Assembly: GCF_036850765.1 (NCBI RefSeq)
Contig: NC_089494.1
Coordinates: 234,936,779-235,000,778, forward strand
Source: Saccopteryx bilineata
Lineage: Eukaryota; Chordata; Mammalia; Chiroptera; Emballonuridae
Length of the DNA stretch: 64,000 nt
Direction of reading: 5' to 3'
In this document: piece by piece, positions 1-12,689 of the stretch
Position numbering within the stretch: position 1 is the stretch's first letter
Layout of the letters: every line of letters begins with the position of its first letter
Notes under the pieces: generated by a model
Databases searched by the model: none
Told to the model about the DNA's origin: nothing
What the model saw: the letters and a program-made list of their open reading frames with translations, nothing else
Made by a program: the position numbers and the translations under genes

Positions 1-126
1 TTTTGGCCCCCTTCCCACTTGTACCTGCTCTCAAGGGGTGAAAAACTAGAGGTCTTGTTTGAGTGTGTTCTTTCTCTTACACCTGCACAACCAATCCATC
101 AAATCTACTTTTAAAATTATATGTAA

Positions 127-478
127 GCCCTGGCCGGTTGGCTCAGTGGTAGACTACTGGCCCGGCGTGTGGAAGTCCCAGGTTCAATTCCCATCAGGCA
201 CACAGGAGAAGAGGCCACCTGCTTTTCCACCCCCCCTTCTCTCTCTCTCTCTTCTCCTCCCTCAGCCATGGCTCAATTCATTTGAGCATGTAAGCACTAA
301 GGATGGCTCCCTGGAGCCTCTGCCTCAGGCACTAAAAATAACTCAGCTGTGAGCATTGGCCCCAAATAGGCAGAGCATCAGCCCCCAACAGGGGTTGCTG
401 GGTGGATCTCACCCGGGGTGCATGCAGGAGTCTGTCTCTCTATCTCCCTGCCTCTCCCTTAAAAATTAAAAAAAAAAT
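127..478 (+). mobile_element. tRNA-derived SINE (type 1, bat)
   Basis: The head GCCCTGGCCGGTTGGCTCAG carries a pol III A box (TGGCTCAGTGG), and a B box (GGTTCAATTCC) follows about 35 bases later. A pyrimidine-rich stretch, a G-rich tail domain (GGCAGAGCATC) and an A-rich end come next. The same organisation recurs near 37.2, 40.4, 54.0 and 56.8 kb. It is moderately diverged and I see no clear target-site duplication. Confidence 0.85.
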
Positions 479-539
479 TATATTCAGAATCTGACCATTT
501 GCACTCCTTCCATTGACCTGGAATCAAGGCCCCACCATC

Positions 540-1013
540 TCTCTCCTGGACTGCTCCAGTGGCCCCTGACCAGACCCTCTACAGTCTAGCCTCCACAAGG
601 ACTACAACAAGTGCAAAAAATGAAGTTCAAATCTTATCTTTCCCTGACTCAAAATCCATCACTGCCTTCCTGTCTCACTTGTAACATGTCAGATCCTGTG
701 TGATCTGGCTGCTGTCTTCATCTCCACTTTCTGATCCTTCTGCTCCTAGCCCACACCGTTCTAGTCATGCTTCTCTATCACGTTAAGCTCTGCCGCCTGC
801 AGCTCTTCCTCAGGTGTTCATGTGGCACGCTCCTTTGCTCCCAGTTCTGCTCACCTGTCACCTGGCCATCATTCAAATAGCGGCCCCCTCCTCCAACTCC
901 ATCCAACCCACTCAGTCCTCGGCAGCTCCTTTATTTTTCTTCCTAATAGCATCCCTCTCTACCTGAGGTTCTTATCTACATTTGTTGGTTATTGTCTGGC
1001 TTTCCCTCTAGGG
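540..1013 (+). repeat. L2 LINE 3' fragment, split by a hAT insertion
   Basis: The text resembles the sense 3' end of mammalian L2 (clinic-style CT-rich run with CTCACCTGTCACCTGG). The characteristic 'ctaggg...ccatgacagcagaac' end resumes immediately after the hAT element at 1410. The hAT therefore inserted into an existing L2. Old and diverged; the left boundary is approximate. Confidence 0.5.
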
Positions 1014-1401
1014 CAGGTGTCTCAAACTCGCGGCCCACGGGCCGCATGCGGCCCGCGGAACAATTTTGTGTGGCCCGCAGACTAATCCACGAAGTTCAAA
1101 ATATTTTGGATAAAATTAGGTAAGCCTAGGGGCCTACTTGTATTTTTCATTTCTCTAGCATCCTAGCTAGATATTAGCTTAGTTAACAGCAGTTGTGATG
1201 CGAACGACAGTTTCTGGTCGTTTTGTGACACTGAGTAAACTGCATGTACGATTGTGCTTGTTGTACTGATTTTTTTTTTGTTTTCAACTGCAGTGAGAAA
1301 AGTGTTGCGTAACAGTTGCCTTTTGTAGACCTAGTGCGGCCCGCCGAATGGCTGTGATCTTGCTCTGCGGCCCACATGCTGAGTTGAGTTTGAGACCCCT
1401 G
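1014..1401. mobile_element. Non-autonomous hAT transposon
   Basis: The termini are CAGGTGTCTCAAACTCG on the left and the reverse complement of CAGGGGTCTCAAACTCA on the right, an inverted pair with two mismatches. The flanking 8-mers are CTCTAGGG (1006-1013) and GTCTAGGG (1402-1409), a 7/8 match to the hAT-type TCTAG target core. Subterminal sequence is GC-rich (GCGGCCC...GGGCCGC) around an AT-rich centre. No coding capacity, so it must have been mobilised in trans. Confidence 0.85.
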
Positions 1402-1629
1402 GTCTAGGGAATACGTTCCATGACAGCAGAACTCGAAATGCTTCTTTGCTCCTCTGCAGGAGGAACATGCATAGAAGGAGCATGGATGCCATCACCCTGT
1501 TGTAGCAATAAGTAAAAATCTGAAGGCTGCTTATGATAGAGCAGCAGAAGGAAATTTAACACAGGGAAGAGAGACAATGTGGCCATGGAGGCAGAGACTG
1601 GAGTGACATGGTTATAATCCAAGAATGGC

Positions 1630-1836
1630 CAACAGCCACCGGACATTGGAACAGGCGGGGAAAGGGTACCACCTAGAGCCTCCCAGGGAGCGTGGCCTTG
1701 CGGGCACCTGGATTCAGCCCAGTGAAATGATGTCAGATATCTGGCTTCCAGGACTGTAAGACGATAAATATCTGTGGTTTTAAGCCACTAATTTTGTAGG
1801 AATTTGTTGCAGCAGCCACAGAAAACTAATACAGTT
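1630..1836 (+). repeat. MLT1-type MaLR LTR 3' end
   Basis: The run from 'ggacttccagaactgt'-like text through 'taagccactaattttg' to 'agcagccacagaaaactaatac' is the classic 3' end of mammalian MLT1 LTRs in sense orientation. The 5' portion is too diverged to bound precisely. Confidence 0.7.
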
Positions 1837-2954
1837 AAGAGCTGACAGGGCCACTGGAAATCCATCCCGAGACGGAACAGGCAGAGAATGGGCAGAGAGA
1901 TATGAGCAGAGAAGTGATGGAGAGAATGGCAGCACTCGGGGAAGAGTGGAGGGCCAGCTACCTGCAGACACGGTGTCGCCGGAACGCGGAGGAAGATATA
2001 CCTTCCAGAATTGCCTCCTGAAATCCCCCGGCCTTTGTCAAGATGAACAGATCTAGGGCATTTTATTTAAAGCTATCAAGAAGCTTAAAACAATATGCTT
2101 TCCTGTGTTTGCTTTCTGTGAATTATAAACAAACTACACAAACTAAATTTGTAAAACATAGCAAGTTTAAATGTTATGTATACACTTCTTCTACATTGAA
2201 AAGCAATTTACATAAAACATAAACATAAACAACTGTGTATATCTTCAGTAATATATTAAGTGACAATGACGTTCTCCTTAACCAAATATGTACTTACGCA
2301 CTCAAAATTGCCATTTACACAGAATTTGGGGGGAAATACATATTTTCCCCAATGGAAATTACCCTAATGTGTCTTATAACATGTAAACATGACATAGATA
2401 CATCAGAGTGGTATTTGTGAAATATCACATATGTTCAAAGTTTACCCAAATAATTGTGTTTTACAGCTTTTAAAATAGTTTGCATCTAAAAAAAAATGGT
2501 TTGCATCTCTGAACACAGACCACATACTTACACACATGGAGTTCTGATTTGAATATAGTACTTGTATGATTCCTTCTTTAGATAATTAAAACACCGAGAA
2601 TTTGATCAACTTTTCCAGGAATAAAACGTGCATCTTTTAGTGATGGAAAAGTGGTACGCATTTTATTACATGCCATGTGAATCCAGGGTTTACATAGCTT
2701 ACTCGTTCAGGTTCCTGAGGCCAGTATCCACCCCTATAGAAGCAGTGAGCCCAGAGTCACAGGTCCCCTCATTCACATTCTTGGACAGAAACCCTCAGTT
2801 ATAAATGGTATCAAAGCTCAAGGCTGAGTGTCTTCCTTAACTGTACTGACTCCTCTTGCTTAAAATCAAGTGTCTCCATTCTCTTCCGTCCCCTCCTCTC
2901 CTACCTGTCCTTGTAAATCACCAATGCAATTCCTGTCCAAAGATGCAGTAGTCA
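1837..2954. other. No gene recognised; AT-rich sequence
   Basis: AT-rich sequence with stop codons in all frames at short intervals. I see no recognisable repeat, splice-flanked conserved frame or RNA gene here. Confidence 0.5.
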
Positions 2955-3190
2955 GGGTGATGTCATGGTTAGGTGTGTGGTCTCTAAAGCCACATGGACC
3001 TGCGTTGGGGTGCTGGCCTTCACACTTATTAGCACTGTGGTCTTTGATGGTTACTCACCCTGTTGGAGCCTCAATTCCTCATCAGTGAAATGCAGGGGAC
3101 ACTGTAGTCCCAACTTCACTGTGTTGTTATGGGGCATAATGAGTCATTCCCACAATATAGGTGTATAGCGTGAGGAAAGGGTCCCAGTGC
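2955..3190 (+). repeat. MIR SINE fragment
   Basis: The order of motifs fits sense MIR: 'tggttaggtgtgtgg', a cysteine-tRNA-derived core, 'gagcctcaattcctcatcagtgaaatg', then 'gttatggggcataatgag'. It is an old mammalian repeat with indels. Confidence 0.6.
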
Positions 3191-5959
3191 AGCCTGGCAC
3201 CTCTCTGCAGTTCCCCAGAAGAACCTGTGCTCCAAACAAGATGAACTGGCAAGCTCACAAATCACATCGCATGCCAAGATCTCAAAGTGCGGCCAGAATG
3301 GCCATGTTTCCTCTGAATTACACATGTGCAAACCTTTCTTGGAACTGTTCAGCTCTGTGTACATTGAGGACCCCCAGGCACACCCCAGCTTTCTGTATTT
3401 GAGACCCTACAGGGTGAGGAGTGGAGGTCTCCGTAACGGAAAATCAGGTGGGGGCAGCCACATCGCCCATCTGCTGCGTGGGGACTGTGCTTTGTCAGCT
3501 GACATGTTAGCATGACATTGTATCTAAATGACATCAGTTGTAGGAAATGTCATTGTTTGGTACCAATAAAAAAAATGAAAGGACTTCCAATTAAATTGTG
3601 ACATGTGATTGCAAGATACACTCTAACGTCAGAGATATTAAAATGTAAAATAATGTGCAGGCTAGAATCCCTGAAATATGATGTTATTATAAAGAAAATG
3701 GGTGTGTGCATTAAAAAGTACTTGCGCCTTTGCTGATTAGATAGGGAAAAAGCCTTCTTATAGATGCAGAAATGGATTTAATTATCAGTATGCATTAATT
3801 TATAAATGACATCCAGTTTTTAAATCTTCCCCAAACTATCTCTGCATAAGTCCTTTCCCATAGTCACATACTGTTATTTTTACTGTTTTGCATTTGGTGA
3901 CTGCCTTTTGGTGCTATCAATATTTAATTTTCCTTTGGACACCTTTTATTTAAACAATCTCCCACCTGTACCTTCCTCCTATTTCAATGGTATTCAAAAA
4001 CCAGAATCTCATTTTTAAAAATTCCCTACAGTAAAGACCAGATAACAGATGCTAAGGATGTCTTTTAATGCTAGAATTTGTTACATGAGATTATTAATTC
4101 CAGGGCTTCCGCTTAGTTTGAACCTCTGGGCTGAGTAGACAAGGTCCCCTGTCTTCTCCTTCCCCAGGGGTGTCCCTGCCAGCTTTTCTTGGGGCTGCTT
4201 CTTCTCAAAGGCACCCCTTCATTAAGAGGGTTTTTTTCCTGGGCAGTGGCTTTGTCTCTGATTAATTATCCTGAACCCAACTTGGACCTTTGGCTTTCTG
4301 GCTCTTAGCTGAGTAGCCAAGACATTTCTCTAGACTGATAGTTGGCTTCAGTTCTAATTAATGATCAGTTGTTATCAGCTTAGTTTAGACGTGTTGCTCT
4401 CTGACTTTTTGGCTGAGGAGCCTAAACACTTCCCAGATCCAAAGAGCTGGCTAAAATTTATGTTCCATTTTTTTGGCACTGTCTTGATCATTCTGATGCT
4501 TTCCCGGATCTGGAAAAAGATTTTAATTGTTTACAGTCTTGATTAATGGGTTTGCTGTTGCTTTGATAGTACATCATTTATAACGATAAGAAACCAAAAA
4601 AAAAAAATGTGCATGTTATATTACTCTTCTGGGATATTTTGGTCAATTCTTTTTAAGGAGTTACTGTTTTGTTTCCTTCTTTACTACTATTAAGTTACTA
4701 ATAATTTCATCATAATTGAACTTTAAACTATCACCATTTCTAACTCCTCTCTTCCTACAGTATTTATTGGGCTGTTGTTCCAACAGAGTTCTTTCTCAGA
4801 GCTCTCTGGCTATGTATCTGGAGTTAGCGTCTCACTCAGACATTTGCTTGCAAAAACAGGGTGTTCTTATCACGGCTTTAGCATCTATCACAAAACTCAG
4901 TGAACCCTGGCTTCTTACTCCCTCTCTAGCGGATAAATGAATCCCTTAGATTCCATAATCATTCTTTGGTTAATTACCACGTTTGGCCAAGTAAATAGTT
5001 CCCATTTAAGGTGGGACCCCACGTTCATTTTTACTAACAAGTTTTATTCTGCACGGTCAACTTGTCATCTGAGTTCCAGTTCATGTCAAAGGCTCTACTT
5101 GAGATCAGCTGTTATTTATGAAGGTCATCGCTGCTGTGAATTAATACACCGTTAACCTCGTCTAGATGGCCTCTGCTTTCCAAATACTTGGCTAAGATGG
5201 AATTGTTTCCTCTGCTACAATTCTCTGTAGCTACCTTCTTTGTTTCCAAAGAGAAACGAACAAAAAATAAATAAATAAAAAGTATTAGAGGGAGGGGACG
5301 AGTTCTTTTTTTCTTTCTATTCGTAAACTGATTATTGTGCATCCAGTGTCATATGACATTTTCTTGACAATGACCCAAGAAGCCAAAGTTTGCTCTCAGT
5401 TATGCTTGGTGTCTTAAATAGAGAGAGTTTATTAAATTCTATACTGTTTCAATTATCTCTAGATAGTTTCTGTTTGATGTTCATCAAAATTTTACACATA
5501 CTAAAAAGCATCTCTAAGTTCACCAGTGACTTCAGTTTGAGAGAAATTGTAGGTTTTCCCCCAGTCTTGTTTTTTTTTTTTTTACTTCTTCCTTGCAGAT
5601 GATACTGTTGACCCTTCACTCCCTGAAGCCCTTTCCTCCCTTGGGTTGTGTGACCCTACACGGCCCCAGCTCTCCTCCTCTCTCGCCAATCCGTCTTGCT
5701 CTGTGTTCTCCACAGACTCCTCCCCCCCTAGTCTTCGCATTCTCTAACACTAGACCTCCCTGAGGACCTGTCCTTACCTTTTTGCTACTGTTTCTACACA
5801 TTTCTCCCTCTTTGGACTACTTCTATTTAATGCACAGCTGCTTACAGCTTTAACCTCTATACTAATTGATTCTGTTATCGTGAAGTTCAGCAACTTCACC
5901 CGGATTCTGATTCACTTTCACTTATTCATTTTTTGAACCAATATTGGTAAAATAAAATA
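3191..5959. other. No gene recognised; unassigned AT-rich DNA
   Basis: Mixed AT-rich sequence with no open frame above about 90 codons. I see no convincing repeat family. Simple A and T runs occur (for example near 4600 and 5570). It may be diverged LINE or LTR material that I cannot place by eye. Confidence 0.45.
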
Positions 5960-6115
5960 AATGCATTTACCAATATTTATTCGCTTTGGCTATTTGGGAT
6001 CTCTGTGGTTCCATAAAATTTTAGGACTGGTTTTCTATTTCTGTGAAAAATTTCCATTGGAATTCTGATAGAGATTGCATTGAATCCTTACATTTGCCAA
6101 ATAATTAAAACCTCT
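5960..6115 (-). repeat. L1 ORF2 fragment
   Basis: On the minus strand this reads like the L1 ORF2 stretch 'CACAGAAATAGAAAA.CCAGTCCTAAAATT', part of the reverse-transcriptase C-terminal region. It is short, has lost its frame, and lies out of order relative to the L1 piece at 6400-7470, so it is a separate fragment. Confidence 0.6.
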
Positions 6116-6399
6116 ATCTGGAACCAGTCATAAGTCCAAGCCCAGTGTGAATAAAACAAGAGACTCTATTTCCCCTTTTCACAAGAGAAGAAGGAAGTGA
6201 GTGAATATTTGCTAAACAACCGTTTAATCTAACCAATATTCCTTTCCTTTACCACCAATAACAATCAACTAGCCAAAAGGTCTCATTAATTTTTGTGTCA
6301 ATGTATCGCCTATATTTATCAGCCATAATTCCTGAGGTTGTAGAATGAACCTTAATGCCTCACGTCTCTCTCCTTAAAGGTAGAAGCTGACAACTGTTC

Positions 6400-6576
6400 T
6401 TCAAAGTAGCTGGACCATTTTCCATTCCCCCCAGAACTGTATGAGCTCCAGCTGTTCCATAGTTTCACTAGCACTTGTGTTGTCAGAGTTTTTATTTTTA
6501 TCTTTCAGCCATCCTAATAAATGTGTAGTAGTTTCCACTTTGGTTTTTGGGGATTTGTTTGTTTGTTTTTTTAGCA

Positions 6577-6608
<32 letters not shown>

Positions 6609-7470
6609 GGAGAGAGAGACAAAGAGACAGACAAGAAGAAAGAGAGATGAGTTGCAGCACTTTTGTTGTTCATTGATTACTTCTCATATGTGCCTTCACC
6701 AGGGGCTCCAACCAAGCCAATGACCCCTTGCTCAAGCCAGAAACCTTGGATTCAAACAAGCAACCACGGGATCACGTCTACTATCCATGCTCAAGCTGGT
6801 GAGCCCTGTGCTCAAGCTGGGGACCTCAGGGTTTCAAACCTGGGTCCTCAGTGTCCCAGGCCGACTCTTTACTCACTGCAGCACTGCTTGATCAGGCTTC
6901 CACTTTGGTTTTAATTTGCATTTCCCTAGTGTCTAATGATGATGAGCATCTTTTCATGAATGCTTATTTACTATCCATATGTATAGCTCCTTTGGTGAAG
7001 TATCTATTTAAATCTTTTACCCATTTTTTATTAGGTTGCTTGCCTTTTATTATTGAGTTTTGAAAGCTTTGCATATACTATGGATACCCGTCTTTTATCA
7101 GATATTTGTTTTGCAAATATTTTCTCACAGTCTGGCTTGTCTTTTCATTCTCTTAGTAGTGTCTTTTGCAGAGCAGAATTGTTTATTTTGACAGAGTCCT
7201 GCTTATCAATGTTTTCTTTTATGGGTCTTGTTTTTGGTGCCATAGCTAAGAAATCTTTGCATAACACAAGGTCACAAAGGTTTTGTCCTCTGTTTTCTTC
7301 TAGAAGTTTTATAGTTTTATTTTACATTTAGGTCTATGATCCATTTAGGTTAATTTTTACATAAAGTGAGAAGTATGAGTCAAGGTTCAATTTTCACATA
7401 TGCATCCCCAGTTATTTCTCCCCCTCACAGAACTGAAATATGTCCCCTGGTATCACTTTACCATGGTCTC
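6400..7470 (-). repeat. L1 3' region (ORF2 end), interrupted by a SINE
   Basis: Plus-strand text such as 'tgcatttccctagtgtctaatgatg' and 'tatcagatatttgttttgcaaatattttctca' is the antisense of the ORF2 C-terminal coding region of old mammalian L1. A SINE (6548-6897) sits inside, flanked by a 15-bp duplication of L1 sequence, so the L1 is older than the SINE. Confidence 0.8.
6548..6897 (-). mobile_element. tRNA-derived SINE (type 2, bat) with 15-bp TSD
   Basis: Read on the minus strand, it starts with a GCCTGATCAAGCAGTGCTGCAGTGAGT-like tRNA head. It continues through a 'caagctggtgagc' body and ends in a GA-rich (plus-strand) tail. Perfect target-site duplications TTCCACTTTGGTTTT flank it at 6533-6547 and 6898-6912. 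The same SINE type occurs near 19.5 and 51.7 kb. Confidence 0.88.
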
Positions 7471-7872
7471 CCTCTGGTTCGAACTCAGCATGGCTTCCTG
7501 CTGTGTACTGTTAACAGATAACACTCCTCAGTCTCCATTTATTATCTGGCAAGGAGCTGCTTAGCCCACTGCATTCTCCATAACCTTTCCTACTGACCAT
7601 TCCACTGTCCTTATCATGGTCAGTGGACTTAGGGAAATGTTGTTTCTGGATTACCCAGGAAGGTTAATCAGAAGGTTTCTGAGGGTTATAAAATGGATAT
7701 TGGAAGAGTGAAGCTTTCTCTCCAAGAACCACTGAAGTAAAAGAGCCAAATAAAGGTGGAGAGAAGGAAGCCAACACAGGATTGACCTGACACACTTCAC
7801 CCTCTCGGCTACAGGGGTTGGCACGTAACCCAGCACAGCCCTAACGACTGTGAGGTTGAGGAGGGTCTAGTC

Positions 7873-8738
7873 CAGTGGTTCTCAAAGTGTGCACCAGGGC
7901 GCACTGGTATGCCCTAGAAGATTTCCATGTGCGCCCTATGGTATTCCAGAGAAATACGTGCCTGCCGGGGACCAAAAAACCAACAGGGTTTTTGGAGTTT
8001 AGATTTTTGGGGGACAAAGGTGTAGGGAATTGGCTGTAAACTGACAGTCTGCCCAACCCCCCACCTCACTTGCCTGATTAGGTTGCAAAAGGCTGTTAAG
8101 CTGTGGTGGGTGCTGGATTGTTTACACTACCCCCCATGTTCCCCGGAAAGACTGGAAGCAAGTTTCTTCTATCCTTTGTTTGGTGTCAAGTTAAGATGAT
8201 ATGTATGGTGGGGGTTTTCTGCACTCAACACAATTAAGAGTAAAAAGAGAGGAATTCTTCAATGTATTGATGAGAAAATGAGAGTTTGCCTTTCAAATGT
8301 ATGCCCAAACATTGAAAAAATTGCTAGGACACATAAGGCTCATGTTTCTCATAAACACAGAATCAAAAAACTTAACACACATTAGTGCCGGGGCCTGCAA
8401 AATTTACTAAATCTTACTAAGAATGTATCTATATATATATATAAAAAGATAACTTTTTTGTCTTTTTTAAATTTTTTAACCCCTCTTTTTTACAAATTCT
8501 AAAAAGCATAACTCAAAAAATGTAACATAAAAATGATTTTTAATGTCAGAATAAATTTAATTTTGTCATATTTATTTCATTTAATTACCATAAAAGCATA
8601 CTTAGACTTTATATATTTTTTCTTTAATATTTGACTTAATTATTATAATATATTACTCAGAAATTTGTATATAGTGCACCTACAATTATTTGTAGGATTT
8701 TAAATGCACCCCGACTTCAAAAAGTTTGAGAACCACTG
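7873..8738. mobile_element. Non-autonomous hAT transposon, 866 bp
   Basis: The left end CAGTGGTTCTCAAAGTG and the right end (reverse complement CAGTGGTTCTCAAACTT) form a terminal inverted repeat. Flanking 8-mers are GTCTAGTC (7865-7872) and CTCTAGTT (8739-8746), sharing the TCTAGT core. The interior is AT-rich with a TA microsatellite near 8430 and no long reading frame. The ends place it in the hAT superfamily; I do not assign a named family. Confidence 0.8.
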
Positions 8739-8746
8739 CTCTAGTT

Positions 8747-10829
8747 CATCAGCAGAGAAGATCTTACAATGAGATACTCAGGCTAAACACAAAATCCGGA
8801 AGATGGTACGAGAGTTCTCAGCTCTGCCCCTTACGGTTGACCTTGCCCTTCCCCTCCCGTTTCCCTCACCCTCCTCCTCCCTCCACAGTACCCTGGGTCT
8901 TATTGGCTCTCTTCCTCCATCTCTGGGCTTGCTGCTGCTACTCTTCTCCGCTTCTTGCTTTGGCTTCCATTTGAGTTTCCCCCAGGGGAGTGGAGCTGGA
9001 GCTACATAGAAGAGAAGCTGGAACGCGGAGCTATATAGCTGGTGCTTATAAGGAAAGAATGAAGGAAACAAACCCTCTTTCTTGGTCAAGCTTCAGAGTG
9101 AACCATCTACGGACCAACACACCAAATGAAACAGATATAAATGTCATTCAACAGCACATTCCTCTAAAAAGTCAAATTAAATCTGACTCCCAGACCACAT
9201 GCTCTAAGGTGGTGAGAAATTTAATTAGAACAGCTTAATTAAATTTAATTAAAACAGTAGAAGACAAGACAGTCTAAGTTGGCAGCTTTCTGAGACTGGC
9301 TCGATTCAAGGGCATTTGGAGATTAAGCCAAAGCGGCCTTGAAATATATTAGGTGGCTGGACTCGGACGGCCAGGCAGACTCCAGTTCGTTGCTGGCGAA
9401 AAGGCAGAGAGAGACAGGTCTTGGGCGAGCCCCGATTCTCACCTGGCTCACGGCGCTTCTTCCTGAGCCCAACTATCCAACACCTGCAACCACGGTGGAG
9501 ACTGGCGATGAGCAGAATCAGGTCGCAGTTTCCCTCGTATGTATGCATTTGGTTGGTGAGTAGCCGGAGAGGATTAGACTGAAGAACAAAGCCCTACTCT
9601 CCTCTTTCCCTGACCACTGGTGGAGTCCTCTCCCTGACTAGGTGGGCCACCCCTCTCCTCACCATCTCCAGCAAAGACCACACCATTTGTTTACAGACTC
9701 GACACAGCCCCTGGTTGACTTCTTGCTCTGGTCAGAGTGAAGAGATAACCTTTTCCTGATGGCTTCTCTTTTATTCCACTATTGTAATAAATATGAAAAC
9801 TCCTCTCCAAACGTACGCCCCTATGAACAATCCAATTGTCCCGTACATGATCTCAGGACTCTGGCTCAGGGTCAATTGCCGTGGGGTCAGAGACCCATAC
9901 ACTGAATGCTCAGCCCAGTTCTTTCCTCCGCCCTCCATTTTCTCTCTCGCTTTCTCTCGGTTGTTGTTGTAAAAAAATTTCCTGAGTGAAGGGAAGAAGA
10001 CAAAGAATTTTTGTCTCTGCCTCAGCTTAAAAAAAAAAAAAAAATCTACAAATCCTTGGAGACTGGTAGCGAGAATAAAGGAAAAAGCTAAAGACACCCA
10101 AGGGAGAAGTGAGAACTCGGGCCAAGAAAGGCAGAGGCCAGTTGTACAGAAGTACTTGCCCCTTCTGGGGCTGTTTACCACACAGGCTCTTTTTTCCTTG
10201 TCATTTGGGGAATTTTTCTACTTTATTTTACAGTGCAGTTCCCACACACACCATTCTCTTGGTTTGGTCTGATTTGGAAACGATGTTCCTTTAGTTCCAC
10301 GCTGCCTGCGTGTGTGTGTGTGCGCGTGCAATTTCTTTAAACTTGTTCTTTGTGAAAAGGAGGCTGGTACAGGTCTTACACTTTCATTCCTTCTCTAGGG
10401 TTTGGGTCCCCAGATGGCAAGGACTATTTCTAACTTCTACAGACTTGGAAAAGTTCTACGTGTAAACAGAAACTCAAAATTCATTTTAAGCTCATTTGAA
10501 TTGAGTTGTAGCATAATTTACACCTTGAACTTCATTAATGAGCTTCATAACTAGACAGGCACTTCAAAGAGAGGGGTCCTGCAGAACTGACCAAGAGCTA
10601 GAGGGGTATGAGATGTTCCCCATGGAGCAGACTCTCCTAGGCCCCGAGGATAAGGAAGCTGAGGTTTGGAGCTGGAAGCGACCTGGCCCAAAGTCACTGG
10701 TTGAGTGTGCACGCTACTGTTCTTGCATTTGTAGCCAGACTGTTTCTACTCGTACTTCACTAATCAGTATTCATAAAGTTTGGAAACTTCATAAATATTT
10801 TGGAAGCTGGAGTTCTTGGTTTTAATTAA
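8747..10829. other. No gene recognised; mixed sequence
   Basis: This contains a CT-rich block (8810-8960), TAATTA-rich sequence (9180-9260) and a GC-richer block (9350-9550). None of the small open frames shows a recognisable domain. The GC-richer block could be unfamiliar LTR material, but I see no TG..CA boundaries or duplication. Confidence 0.4.
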
Positions 10830-11000
10830 TTAAAACAATTGTGACTTTGTGTCAGATATTGGGCCCAGGACTAAACCTGGATGGTGGTGATATTGCGCAG
10901 ACAAATGTACTTTAAAAAGCATTGAATTCTACACTAACAATGCGTGAATTTGATGGTATGTAAATTATACTTTAATAAAGCTGGAAAATGAAAACATATA
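10830..11000 (+). repeat. L1 3' end fragment
   Basis: The tail 'aaaaagcattgaattctacac...gtatgtaaattatactttaataaagctgg' is the typical 3' end of mammalian L1, ending near an AATAAA-like signal and A-rich sequence. Confidence 0.7.
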
Positions 11001-11439
11001 TAGGAATAATTTAAAAAAATACAAGAAAATAAATTTTAAAAAATTTCCCATAATTGGACAGAAAAGTTTCTTCCTCCCATATGTCATCTGTAGGAGGAAC
11101 CAGTCTACCCCCATCCCCAGTGAGTCCTTAGTTCAGCGCTGTGAGGGGTACAGGAAGGAGAAGAATCTTGCAGCCCAAGGGTCTTGTATATTGTTTCTTG
11201 TGCAATGACTTATTCTTGGTAAAGTCTGGCAAGTGATAAAATTCTAGAACAGTAACCCTGGGAGGACCCTCAAGCACCATCTTGTGCAAACCTCTCATTT
11301 AATTGAGGCTAGGGTGAAGACTCAGAAACCTATATGGCCTGACTTGTTCAAGACACAATGGCCTGGCTGTAATCTTCCCCAAGTGCCCTGATTCTTTATC
11401 CAGGGTCTTTTGCTGGGCTGTGTCTCCATGTTTCTTAGC
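11001..11439. other. No gene recognised
   Basis: Single-copy-looking sequence with no recognised repeat or coding signal. Confidence 0.4.
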
Positions 11440-11600
11440 GCCTCTCAGCCCCAGTTAGCTCACTTGCAAACGGGGTCTAGGATATCTGCCCCTGCCTGTT
11501 TCACAGGGCCATGTGAAGGGCAAATAGGATCAGTAACATGGAAATGTTTTCAAAAAGCAGAAAGCCCTTACTAATGTAAAGTGCTGTTTTAGTAGTATTA
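11440..11600 (+). repeat. MIR SINE fragment
   Basis: 'ctcagccccagttagctcacttgcaaacggggt' followed by 'ttcacagggccatgtgaagggcaaatagg' follows the sense MIR 3' half. Confidence 0.55.
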
Positions 11601-12689
11601 ACCGGTCAATCATAGGTCAGTCTAGCAAAGGATCCAGACCAAAGATCTACAAGAATGTACTTCGAGGAAACGCATTCATCTGTCCTGATGTGAGCATGAT
11701 TCTCTGGCTAAAGCTGGACCCCATGACCAGAAGGAGGTAAAGGTGGACAGTGTTGGCACTATTCCTTTCATCTTCCAGAACATTCTGTCATTCCAGAGCA
11801 TCATTATCTTCCTGTTGTCCATTGATGACACTTTAATGAATTTGATGACAATGAAATTTAGTCTGTGTGCATTCAACTATGATTCCTCAAGTAACAAAGA
11901 TGAAAATGAAGATTTGTTTTAGATATCTATAACCTAAAACTTATTTATTTTACCCCTCCCTTGAAAACCTATCCACTCCTGTTGGGACAGCATAAAGGGC
12001 CTTCTGTGTCTAATAACACCTGGAAATCCCTAAGCCTGTAAACTAAGTGTATTTTGGAGTGTATTAATCTGTTAAAGGATCCCTTCAATCCAACCCCCTT
12101 CCCCGAGCCTCCCACCACCCACACAGGAGCGGATCTCACTAGGAACCCTCAGCAAAAGGAGAGCCCAGCAAACCAGTCATCTCCGCCGGCCCAGCGAAAA
12201 CACCAGGTGCAGAGCCCAGCACGGAATGTGATCTGGGAAAACACTTATAAATCAAGCAGGTCTCGGGGAGTGCAAGTACAAATTAGCAAAAAATAACAAC
12301 AAAGTGGCCATGAAATGTTTAATCAGGCCAACCCAACAGCAAGCTAATTATTGTGGCTCTACAGAAAGCCCAGGGTGAAGACTGAATGATAAACAAGAAG
12401 GAAGTTGGAGATGTTCACCTCCCACGTCTGGTTATTTTTTATGTATTAGCATTGGCCCTCTAATGCTGCTATATGTTTCAAATGGTTTCCCTCAGTTGTC
12501 TTATGACTTGATCATGATTTTTTTAAATGTCCAATGCAAATATTTTTTATTTTTACCTACGGTAGTTTGAATTATCAGTCTCTTTCTTTGTTGCATATTG
12601 ATTTTGAATTGTATTTAGAAAGCAAGTCTTTACAACTGTTACAGAGAAAGCCACCCATCTTTTCACCTGACACTGGTGGGTTTCATTCT
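11601..12689. other. No gene recognised
   Basis: Short open frames only. A proline-rich 80-codon frame near 12054-12296 has no recognisable domain and no sign of conservation that I can see. Confidence 0.4.

Noticed and set aside
127..200. tRNA gene
   Set aside because: The A and B boxes belong to SINE heads. The cloverleaf is not preserved and the SINE body continues downstream.
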